Shown here in pieces: positions 1 to 5,498 of a stretch of DNA of 10,356 nucleotides. A program made the translations under genes and the position numbers. The DNA comes from Caryophanales bacterium UBA4869 (GTDB taxonomy: Bacteria > Bacillota_I > Bacilli_A > RFN20 > CAG-288). Numbering within the stretch: the first letter of the stretch is position 1; each line of letters begins with the position of its first letter. The notes under the pieces are model-generated. The model was given only the letters and a program-made list of their open reading frames with translations, was not told the DNA's origin and made no database searches. The stretch is from positions 997-11,352 of the forward strand of contig DHDT01000022.1 in NCBI GenBank assembly GCA_002399505.1, written 5' to 3'.

Positions 1-590
1 TTCATAACTTTAGACAAGAAGAAGGGATCGGGAGTCATGACTGCTTTAGGAAAGTCGGGATAGTTTTTCTTTGTCTGTCTCTGCAGTCTCGTTAAGTAGG
101 GGAAAGAAAGCATATAGTCGGCGTTGACATCATGAAAGGGAACACCATTAGCCAATAATAGAATGGCGATGAAGCATCCGGTTCTGTCTTTTCCGGCTGT
201 GCAGTGAATGACACATGGCTTTTTGCAAGTGAGAAGAGTCGCAAAGACTTTCTTAGCCTGAACAGGTTCTTCTAGCATCTCGATATAACTGTTGATCATA
301 TCGATGCGGTTTTTGGGAACACGTCCGTTTCCGTTGACGGACAGGGAGATATTGGTGAAACGTTCATTTCCGATAGTCTTATCTGGCCTTTTGATGACAT
401 CGGAGTCTTTTCTCAGATCGATGACAGTCCAGATTCCGAGCTTTTCTAAGGTGGTGATGTCATAGGGAGTGGCATCCGAAAGAGAACCGCTTCTGTATAT
501 GATACCAAAACCGGTTTCACCGTAATTTGCGCAATATCCGCCGACATCTCTGAAGTTTTCTACTTTTTCTAAAGGTATTCTTCTTAACAT
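1..590 (-). CDS. Tyrosine/serine protein phosphatase family protein, 3' part missing
   Basis: This is the N-terminal 196 residues of a cytoplasmic dual-specificity-like phosphatase (Y_phosphatase3 type); the gene continues past the left edge without a stop. The P-loop HCTAGKDRTG (residues 129-138) supplies the CX5R catalytic Cys130 and Arg136. The family's N-terminal block NFRDVGGY (12-19) and a later IDLR (57-60) are both present. No signal peptide or membrane segment is visible. The start at 590 is supported by AAGGAGA a few bases upstream. The gene follows the stop of the nucleotidase lipoprotein by 25 bases on the same strand with no terminator between them, so co-transcription is likely. 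Family members dephosphorylate phosphotyrosine, phosphoserine or phosphoinositides; the substrate here cannot be told. The family call is secure and the role is unknown. Confidence 0.9.
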   Translation of the reverse strand, partial: MLRRIPLEKVENFRDVGGYCANYGETGFGIIYRSGSLSDATPYDITTLEKLGIWTVIDLRKDSDVIKRPDKTIGNERFTNISLSVNGNGRVPKNRIDMINSYIEMLEEPVQAKKVFATLLTCKKPCVIHCTAGKDRTGCFIAILLLANGVPFHDVNADYMLSFPYLTRLQRQTKKNYPDFPKAVMTPDPFFLSKVM

Positions 591-615
591 TTTGTCTCCT
601 TGTTTATCATTGTTT

Positions 616-2280
616 TTATATACTTGTAACATCTTTGATTCGTCCCTGACCGAGAGGATTTTTATAGGTATCTCCGACTACGCCATTAAGATTGTTTTTG
701 ATGTAATTCATCAGAGTCTGATTGTCTAATTGACTTTCGTCTAGAAGAAATTTGCAGTCTTTGAAGATAGTGTTTCCATCGCCGGAATTTTTCAGAACAT
801 AGGTAGTGCTGCTGACAGTATAGGTCTTGTTGACATCGATGTTTTCATCGTTGATGCGAACATTCTTTACACGCCTTGTTCCCGTAATAGATGATAAGAC
901 AGAATTCTCATCTAGGATTACCGGAGTTGGAATACTGGTATCGTATTCGTAGCTGATTCCAGCTACCTGAAGGAAACCGCCGAATTCACTAGGTGCCTTC
1001 ATACAGCTCATCTCCAACGCATCTAGAATCTGCTGGCCTTTGGCTTCGGCTTTTGCCAGCATATTATTGAAGGACATGACTTTGATGATGTCTCCGTAGG
1101 TGATATCTCCTTTTTCGATATCGGTTCTGATACCGCCGCTGTTGAGGATGCTGATATCTGATTCGCCAATGGCTTTGAAGGCATCGGCACAGAGATCGCC
1201 CATGTTGGTTTCACCGTTTCTGATCTGTTTTTTACCGGTATCAGGGTTACTGATGGTTAGCAAGTTTGCGGTTTCACCTACTTTCTCATTCAGTTTCTCA
1301 TCTAGGTTTTCTTCGATGGTTTTGATATAAGAATCTACCTTGCTGTCATAACCTGAACACTCTTTGATAAGACCTGTTGATAGATTGCCTTCAGTATCAA
1401 TATACAGCATTCCGAATGACTCGAACTTTGTTCCAGTCGAGGAGAGAAGTACTCTTTTGCCTTCTTTGTTCTTGACTCTGTCACATTCGATGACGCTGTG
1501 AGAATGACCATCTAAGACTACATCGATTCCGGTGGTGTTAGCAATGAGCTGAGTGCTCTTATAAGGAGAACAGTCGTCAGTAATACCTAAGTGACTTAAG
1601 GCAACAACGTAATTGGCTCCTTCAGTTTTAGCCTGATCGACGTATTCTTGAACGGAAGAGAAGAGCTCAGATCCATCACCTTGGTCAAATCCATAGATGA
1701 AGTCTCCTTTATCGTCTTGGAAGTACTTAGGAGTAGAGGAGGTGATAGTCTTTGGAGTTGTTATTCCCAAGTAGGCGATTTTGACATCATCGTATTCTTT
1801 TATCGTATAAGGCTTTAAGACTAAACTATCTGTTCTTAAGTCAGTAAGGTTAGAGCTCACATATTCAATAGAGGAGTTCTTTTCCAAGGAGATGAAGTTG
1901 TCCATCCCATAATCGAATTCATGGTTACCGGGGATGGCAACTTCATATCCGACTTCTTCCATGATGTCGTTGATATAAGATCCCTTTGAGAGAGTGCCGA
2001 TAGCGTCTCCCTGGATGGCGTCACCGCAGTCGACTAAGGTCACATAATTACTATCAGCTATAAGATCTTTCTTGTATTGAGAGAGTTTGGCAAAGCCTAA
2101 TTCAGTATCACTTCCCAGTGCACAGTGAGTGTCATTGGTATAGAGAACGGCTAAGTCATGATCCAAATAGGCTTTTGTATCTGAAGAAGAGGACGAGGAG
2201 GTGATACTTGAATCAATCGGTTTTGAACAACCGCCGAGAATAAAGACCAAAGCAAAGAACAGTCTAGTTGCTTTCTTCAT
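616..2280 (-). CDS. Surface lipoprotein 5'-nucleotidase / 2',3'-cyclic-nucleotide phosphodiesterase family (UshA-like)
   Basis: A 554-residue metallophosphoesterase expected to hydrolyse nucleoside monophosphates or cyclic nucleotides outside the cell for nucleoside and phosphate salvage. Residues 1-18 form a lipoprotein signal with lipobox LGGC (Cys18 would be lipidated), followed by a Ser-rich linker (24-34). The N-terminal metallophosphatase domain shows YTNDTH (47-52), DCGD (84-87), GNHEFD (118-123), SH at 229-230 and DGHSHS (257-262), which together give the usual two-metal ligand set. The C-terminal 5'-nucleotidase domain shows ETNMGD (357-362), SGGIRTD (381-387) and SGDGNTIF (499-506). 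Length is normal for the family. The start is supported by GGAGG seven bases upstream. No C-terminal sortase or SLH anchor is visible, so the lipid is probably the only anchor. Exact substrate preference cannot be read from sequence. Confidence 0.93.
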   Translation of the reverse strand: MKKATRLFFALVFILGGCSKPIDSSITSSSSSSDTKAYLDHDLAVLYTNDTHCALGSDTELGFAKLSQYKKDLIADSNYVTLVDCGDAIQGDAIGTLSKGSYINDIMEEVGYEVAIPGNHEFDYGMDNFISLEKNSSIEYVSSNLTDLRTDSLVLKPYTIKEYDDVKIAYLGITTPKTITSSTPKYFQDDKGDFIYGFDQGDGSELFSSVQEYVDQAKTEGANYVVALSHLGITDDCSPYKSTQLIANTTGIDVVLDGHSHSVIECDRVKNKEGKRVLLSSTGTKFESFGMLYIDTEGNLSTGLIKECSGYDSKVDSYIKTIEENLDEKLNEKVGETANLLTISNPDTGKKQIRNGETNMGDLCADAFKAIGESDISILNSGGIRTDIEKGDITYGDIIKVMSFNNMLAKAEAKGQQILDALEMSCMKAPSEFGGFLQVAGISYEYDTSIPTPVILDENSVLSSITGTRRVKNVRINDENIDVNKTYTVSSTTYVLKNSGDGNTIFKDCKFLLDESQLDNQTLMNYIKNNLNGVVGDTYKNPLGQGRIKDVTSI

Positions 2281-2301
2281 ATTGTTCCTCCGATTTCAAA
2301 G

Positions 2302-2310
2302 ATTTTAACA
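2302..2310 (-). promoter_or_regulatory. Possible extended -10 promoter for the nucleotidase gene
   Basis: Read on the minus strand this is TGTTAAAAT, a TGn extended -10 with TAAAAT (5/6 to consensus). It would start transcription about 15-20 bases before the ATG at 2280. No good -35 hexamer lies at the right distance, so this rests on the extended -10 alone. If it is the true promoter, the crossed inverted repeats at 2314-2366 would be upstream DNA rather than leader RNA. Confidence 0.35.
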
Positions 2311-2313
2311 TAG

Positions 2314-2366
2314 GAAGGGTTGTCTTTTTACTTTATGTTTCAAAAATGACCCTTCTCAACATAAAG
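2314..2366 (-). repeat. Two interleaved inverted repeats (pseudoknot-like order) upstream of the nucleotidase gene
   Basis: Arm A gaagggt (2314-2320) is the exact reverse complement of acccttc (2349-2355). Arm B ctttatgtt (2331-2339) is the exact reverse complement of aacataaag (2358-2366). The order A-B-A'-B' means the stems cross. Read as minus-strand RNA this is a 9-bp and a 7-bp stem with connectors of 2, 9 and 10 bases, a geometry an H-type pseudoknot could adopt. Alternatively the arms are two operators or mutually exclusive stems. The element lies 34-86 bases upstream of the nucleotidase start. I do not recognise it as a known riboswitch class. Confidence 0.5.
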
Positions 2367-2468
2367 AATAATCCTATATAGAATAAGGTGCTGTTACGAA
2401 ATGAATCTCACCACTGATTTTGTAATTGACTTAACTAGTCACATCAAAAAAATGAATTGATAAGATGC

Positions 2469-2494
2469 TGAAACTGGAAGGAGAATCAGTTTCA
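2469..2494. repeat. 8-bp perfect hairpin with purine/pyrimidine-rich loop
   Basis: tgaaactg (2469-2476) pairs exactly with cagtttca (2487-2494) around a 10-base loop. The loop reads gaaggagaat on the plus strand and attctccttc on the minus strand, that is, Shine-Dalgarno-like on one strand and anti-Shine-Dalgarno-like on the other. No start codon follows at a usable distance on the plus strand, so it is not an obvious ribosome binding site. The role is unknown. Confidence 0.45.
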
Positions 2495-2500
2495 ATCGCT

Positions 2501-2561
2501 TAAAAAACCACCGCAGGATTTAGCTGCATTCGCTTGCAACTTAAATATAGCGATGGTTTTT
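2501..2561 (-). terminator. Terminator-like dyad downstream of the AcnX operon
   Basis: On the minus strand ACCATCGC pairs with GCGGTGGT (one G-T wobble) and is followed by six Ts. The arms lie at 2507-2514 and 2550-2557 and extend with A/T pairs to about 2503-2561. The 35-base interior can fold into small stems of its own. The stem plus T-run is right for an intrinsic terminator of the leftward AcnX transcript, about 120 bases after its last stop. The long interior is unusual for a terminator, and the T-run on the plus strand (five Ts) means it could also act in the other direction. Confidence 0.45.
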
Positions 2562-2659
2562 AATATGTTGATTAGGTAGTCTTAACTTCACGTCTCTTAT
2601 AGATTCAGCATAGATTGTTTCTTAAAAAGTGCCATATTCGTCGGTTTTTTCTAAGCCGA

Positions 2660-2697
2660 GTCATAGTCTCTTGAGTATAGAGCTAATAGACTATGAC
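2660..2697 (-). repeat. 10-bp perfect inverted repeat spanning the stop codon of the AcnX small subunit
   Basis: gtcatagtct (2660-2669) is the exact reverse complement of agactatgac (2688-2697). The right arm lies inside the last codons of the small-subunit gene and the stop codon (2683-2685) sits in the loop, which itself contains ctct/agag. No T-run follows directly on the minus strand, so it is not a classic terminator. It could stabilise the 3' end of the mRNA. A second short dyad, tcgg...ccga, follows at about 2641-2659. Confidence 0.45.
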
Positions 2698-3126
2698 AGT
2701 TCCGTCTTCTTTGATTTCAATCTCGCCGCCTGTCTTGACAGTGTCGAGGAATTCTTTTCCCAGATTGTCGATAGCAATGATCGGTACGTTATCCCAGGTT
2801 CTTGATAAGACGATGCCGGAAGCAGCCAGAGAATCGATAGGTTCGGAGAAGAGCCAGGCTTTAGGTCCTAAGTTTCTCACTGAGGCGGTTTCAATCACCA
2901 TGCCTCCGGTTGTCGAACCGATAGTCATCGGAAGGCAGAGGGCAATACCGGTGATATCCTTTTTGAATAACTCGGGATTGTTCTGATCAGAGACGACAGC
3001 CTTCTTAGAAGATTTGAACATCAGACTCTTCTGAAATGAGGCCAGAGTATTAAAACCCTGATGAGTGACAACTGCTTTTCCCTTATAGGTTCCAGAATAG
3101 ATCACATGACCCTTGAATTCTTTCAT
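2683..3126 (-). CDS. Aconitase X small subunit (swivel domain, DUF126)
   Basis: A 147-residue protein matching the swivelling domain of aconitase X, the small subunit in split forms. It carries the family's Gly/Ser-rich loop GSTTGG (70-75), which in AcnX enzymes supplies an active-site Ser/Thr, and the downstream region with VPIIAID (114-120). AGGAG lies about ten bases before the ATG, inside the end of the large-subunit gene, and only one base separates the two genes, so translation is probably coupled to give equal subunits. Length is normal for a stand-alone DUF126 protein. Known AcnX enzymes dehydrate cis-3-hydroxy-L-proline or (R)-mevalonate 5-phosphate; neither can be assigned here because no proline or mevalonate genes are adjacent. 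The soluble cytoplasmic location is inferred from lack of a signal or membrane segment. Confidence 0.88.
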   Translation of the reverse strand: MKEFKGHVIYSGTYKGKAVVTHQGFNTLASFQKSLMFKSSKKAVVSDQNNPELFKKDITGIALCLPMTIGSTTGGMVIETASVRNLGPKAWLFSEPIDSLAASGIVLSRTWDNVPIIAIDNLGKEFLDTVKTGGEIEIKEDGTVIVY

Positions 3127-3127
3127 C

Positions 3128-4423
3128 TTAGAATTTCTCCTTTCCGGTTATGAGCTTGAGAACATCTGCATCCTTATAGTAGCGGGAGAAAGTATAAGTT
3201 CTCAGCTTATTCGAATTAGTCATCAGCCTTCTGGCTCCGCAGAGCGGGTTATCGGCATACATCAAAGGACAGATAGAAGAAAGATGAGCTCCGGTTGTTA
3301 TGAGCTTCTGATAGTTTTCAGTCTTCTTGAATACCTCAGCTACCTGAGGAGAAGTAGTCAATACGGTTCGGACAACCAGCTTCTTCTTTCCGGATTCTTT
3401 CAGTGATTTTTCGATATTGAGAGTCCAGTCATTAAGCTGCTTCAAAGTCAGATGAGGACAGCCGATGAAGCACTGATAGGCTTTCTTATTGGGGTTCTTC
3501 CACATAATAGGATAAGACTTGTAGACTCTTTCGATTTCAGCATCATCGATGATGTATTCTTTGGCATCATCTTCAATAAGCTTTTGGCCTTTTTCCTTCG
3601 CTTCCGGAGTAATCTTATCGATGTGATAGAGACCGACAGCACCATTGGAGGCAGTGGCAGCACCGAAATCCTTCAGATAAGAGAGAGTATCATCATCAGG
3701 AAGATCCTTAAGCCACTTATCAAGACCGATAACATAAGGAACATCCTGCAAAGCCTTCATACCGATTGCACTTCCGAGAATCTGAGCTTCCGGAAGCTTG
3801 CTGGTCTGAATGACTACCTTCCATTTAGCTTTTCTTCCTTCGTCAGTCAGAAATCCAAAACGAGGAGCATAACCTAAGACAGTTCCGAATAATTCAATGA
3901 CACCGGAGTTCCTATTGCATCTGGCTCCTAAAACGGAGTTTGCAAAGACGACGGCACTTGATTCAGCCCAGCTCAGTACATCTCCCATCTTGGGAGTATT
4001 TCCGACCTCTTTTAAATAGCAGGTGCAGGAAAAAGCGTCCTTATCAATCAATCCTACCTTCTTCAACTGCTCTTCATACTTTTCCTGTTCTGAATACATG
4101 AACTTCTTAAAGACAAGCTTTTCCAATGGAGAGGCTTTGACGTTTTCAAAGTCCATAGGACGAGGATCGGCTGTGAATCCTTCTTCGGCTTTCAGACCGG
4201 CTTTGATAAGCTGATCCATCATCGGATAGATGGGAGTGAGCATCTTAATGCCAAAAGAGGTGACAAGATGTCCTTCCTTATGAGTGAGAGGCAACAGGGA
4301 GTCAGCATTGAAGATATCTCCGTATCTAACTAGGCATTCCATCATTTTGGCCTTGGTTTCACCTTCTTTGCCATCCATGATGTTTTTCTGTTCTGCTGTC
4401 AGCTTCATCTTTGCTTCATACAT
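3128..4423 (-). CDS. Aconitase X large (catalytic, Fe-S) subunit (DUF521)
   Basis: A 431-residue catalytic subunit of split aconitase X, a hydro-lyase family using an Fe-S cluster. Recognisable blocks are the N-terminal LTAEQ (8-12), then GARCNRNSG (166-174), a central region through LGYAPRFGFLTDEGR (183-197), GCPHLT (321-326) and CPLMYADNPLCGARR (385-399). Cys169, Cys322 and Cys385 or Cys395 are the likely cluster ligands, so the enzyme looks intact. The start at 4423 is preceded by AGAAGGAGAT at ideal spacing; the second Met (residue 6) has no such signal. It is the first gene of a two-gene operon with the swivel subunit. Family chemistry is stereospecific dehydration of a hydroxy-acid-like substrate (cis-3-hydroxyproline in bacteria, mevalonate 5-phosphate in archaea). 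The family assignment is firm; the substrate is open. Confidence 0.9.
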   Translation of the reverse strand: MYEAKMKLTAEQKNIMDGKEGETKAKMMECLVRYGDIFNADSLLPLTHKEGHLVTSFGIKMLTPIYPMMDQLIKAGLKAEEGFTADPRPMDFENVKASPLEKLVFKKFMYSEQEKYEEQLKKVGLIDKDAFSCTCYLKEVGNTPKMGDVLSWAESSAVVFANSVLGARCNRNSGVIELFGTVLGYAPRFGFLTDEGRKAKWKVVIQTSKLPEAQILGSAIGMKALQDVPYVIGLDKWLKDLPDDDTLSYLKDFGAATASNGAVGLYHIDKITPEAKEKGQKLIEDDAKEYIIDDAEIERVYKSYPIMWKNPNKKAYQCFIGCPHLTLKQLNDWTLNIEKSLKESGKKKLVVRTVLTTSPQVAEVFKKTENYQKLITTGAHLSSICPLMYADNPLCGARRLMTNSNKLRTYTFSRYYKDADVLKLITGKEKF

Positions 4424-4452
4424 ATTTTTATCTCCTTCTGGAATCTTCTAAT

Positions 4453-4458
4453 ATTATA
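4453..4458 (-). promoter_or_regulatory. Probable -10 element of the AcnX operon
   Basis: A perfect TATAAT on the minus strand, 30 bases before the large-subunit ATG, would give a leader of about 20 bases containing the strong ribosome binding site. The -35 region 17 bases upstream (TTCTTG) is weak, and the stretch between is T/C-rich. This could mean that an activator helps this promoter. Confidence 0.5.
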
Positions 4459-4499
4459 GGTTAAAGAAAGAGAAACAAGAATAGGAAAAAGATAATAGT

Positions 4500-4548
4500 A
4501 GAGGAAGAACAGAAGACGATTAGATTCCCTGTCATCTGTTCTTCCTCT
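4500..4548. repeat. 13-bp perfect inverted repeat upstream of the AcnX promoter
   Basis: agaggaagaacag (4500-4512) is the exact reverse complement of ctgttcttcctct (4536-4548), with a 23-base interior. It lies about 45-90 bases upstream of the AcnX TATAAT and about 310-360 bases upstream of the TetR promoter. As RNA it would be a stable hairpin on either strand, but no T-run of terminator quality follows directly on either side. As DNA, the arms could be two operator half-sites two to four helical turns apart. The function is unknown. Confidence 0.55.
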
Positions 4549-4862
4549 TTCCAGACTGAAAAAACCACCTCGAAAGTGACAGAAAACCCAGTGTGGAAAA
4601 ATTGAAGGCAGATAAAAACAAAGAAATATTCAAAGAAGGATAAAAAAGAAAAGACTTTGACTTAAAAATGAAGATTTTCATAATGGATTTAGATGGAAAT
4701 TTTCCGAATATATCAATTGTTTTAATTAAAAACCATGTTTCATGATTAAAAAGCAACTTTTATTTAAATATAGAATGTGAGTAATTTGAAAATAAAGCTT
4801 ATTATCGTATTTTCAATTTTCATTCTAAGCCAACGACCGAATAACTATCGATAATTTTATTA
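4549..4862. other. AT-rich intergenic region between divergent operons, no convincing gene
   Basis: This stretch is much more A/T-rich than the flanking genes. Open frames in it are short, have biased Phe/Lys/Ile/Ser composition and lack good ribosome binding sites. Visible structure: a 9-bp inverted repeat ttgaaaata (4786-4794) / tattttcaa (4808-4816), flanked by agaatg (4772-4777) / cattct (4821-4826) so that the whole 55-base segment is an imperfect dyad. An isolated CGACCGA at 4834-4840 recurs inside the TetR operator region at 4911-4917. I see no tRNA, known riboswitch or mobile-element end. Confidence 0.5.
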
Positions 4863-4891
4863 TTGCGTAACCGCTTACACAATGATATATT
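4863..4891 (+). promoter_or_regulatory. Probable promoter of the TetR-flavoprotein operon
   Basis: TTGCGT (4863-4868) and TATATT (4886-4891) are spaced by exactly 17 bases. The -10 matches consensus at 5/6; the -35 matches at the TTG only. Transcription would start near 4898-4901, directly at the palindrome 4901-4914, leaving a leader of about 33 bases before the regulator's ATG. This is the only good promoter candidate ahead of the tightly packed genes to the right. Confidence 0.5.
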
Positions 4892-4900
4892 ATATAAAAA

Positions 4901-4914
4901 GTCGGACAACCGAC
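4901..4914. promoter_or_regulatory. Candidate TetR operator at the transcription start
   Basis: GTCGGacaaCCGAC is a perfect 5-bp inverted repeat with a 4-base centre. It overlaps the predicted transcription start, immediately ahead of the TetR-family gene. Position and symmetry fit an autorepression operator for a dimeric TetR protein. A half-site-like CGACCGA follows at 4911-4917 and recurs at 4834-4840. Assignment to this regulator is inference from proximity. Confidence 0.45.
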
Positions 4915-4932
4915 CGAGAAAGAGTTTTAAAC

Positions 4933-5496
4933 ATGGCCAGACCAAAGAACAGTCAGATGAAAGAAAAGATTTTGGTTTCTGTAGAGAAACTTATCACGAC
5001 AAAGGGTGTAAATGATTTTTCCCTGCAGGATGTTTCTGATGATATGCACATATCTAAAGGAACTCTCTACTATCACTATAAATCCAAAGATCAGATCATT
5101 GTCGATATCATCAAGAAACATATTTCTGAGCTGGAAACCGATTATGAAGAATGGCTTAACAGACATAAAAAAGACAAGATAACCAAAGAGAGATTCCTCG
5201 ATGTTGTCTTCTACAAAGGCGTCAAACTTTTTAACAGAGCCAAGCTTCATCTTTATATCATCAACGAATGTCTGAGAGACACGGGGGTATTAAAGGAAAA
5301 GTACAACTCTCTGTGGAAATCCTGGCAGGTGATGCTCAATGACGGCGTCAAACAGGTCTTCCCTGATGTCGAAGACCCGGAAGCCTTCTCCTATATGCTG
5401 ATGCTGATAATCGACGGACTGACGGTCAGAGAAGTTTTAGAGGATGAGACTGACTTAGATAGCCGTCTTGTCGCTCTTCTCAAAAAGGTATATTGA
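4933..5496 (+). CDS. TetR-family transcriptional regulator
   Basis: A 187-residue TetR/AcrR-type repressor. The N-terminal helix-turn-helix spans about residues 10-50, with FSLQDVSDDMHISKGTLYYH (29-48) and the following YKSKDQI typical of the family. The C-terminal two thirds are an all-helical ligand and dimer domain too divergent to name the ligand. I choose ATG 4933 (MARPKNSQ), preceded by a modest AAAGAG, rather than an in-frame ATG at 4882 that would place the -10 box and the palindrome inside the coding region. The gene stops in TGA two bases before the next ATG, so the regulator is the first gene of the operon and probably represses it through the palindrome at 4901. By context the inducer may be a metabolite or lipid-related product of the pathway; this is inference. 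Confidence 0.9.
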   Translation: MARPKNSQMKEKILVSVEKLITTKGVNDFSLQDVSDDMHISKGTLYYHYKSKDQIIVDIIKKHISELETDYEEWLNRHKKDKITKERFLDVVFYKGVKLFNRAKLHLYIINECLRDTGVLKEKYNSLWKSWQVMLNDGVKQVFPDVEDPEAFSYMLMLIIDGLTVREVLEDETDLDSRLVALLKKVY

Positions 5497-5498
5497 CA

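Noticed and set aside
1023..1330. Open frames on both strands inside the nucleotidase gene
   Set aside because: They lie wholly within a well-supported gene in other frames and carry no recognisable motif.
2427..2441. Short palindrome tgact-taact-agtca
   Set aside because: Five-base arms in AT-rich DNA are expected by chance, and no promoter or gene start lies near enough to give it meaning.
3113..4214. Plus-strand frames of 63-141 codons opposite the AcnX genes
   Set aside because: These are antisense shadows of strongly conserved genes, without a ribosome binding site or motif.
2502..4569. The 11-mer aaaaaaccacc shared by 2502-2512 and 4559-4569, considered as a mobile-element end repeat
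   Set aside because: The match is short and A-rich, flanking bases diverge at once, and no transposase lies between the copies; the AcnX operon there looks native.
4668..4745. Short plus-strand frame starting MKIFIMDLDGN (25 codons), faintly like the N-terminus of HAD phosphatases
   Set aside because: There is no ribosome binding site at a usable distance, it stops after 25 residues, and no continuation of a HAD gene is visible in another frame. The DLDG match is too short to support a pseudogene.
4532..4756. Minus-strand open frame of 74 codons in the gap between the AcnX and TetR genes
   Set aside because: It begins at a TTG with no ribosome binding site, has Phe/Lys/Ser/Ile composition expected of AT-rich non-coding DNA, shows no motif, and runs into the 13-bp inverted repeat.
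4786..4816. ttgaaaata/tattttcaa dyad as a CodY-type operator
   Set aside because: It resembles half of the CodY consensus but the arms are 13 bases apart, and the surrounding DNA is so A/T-rich that such matches are common.
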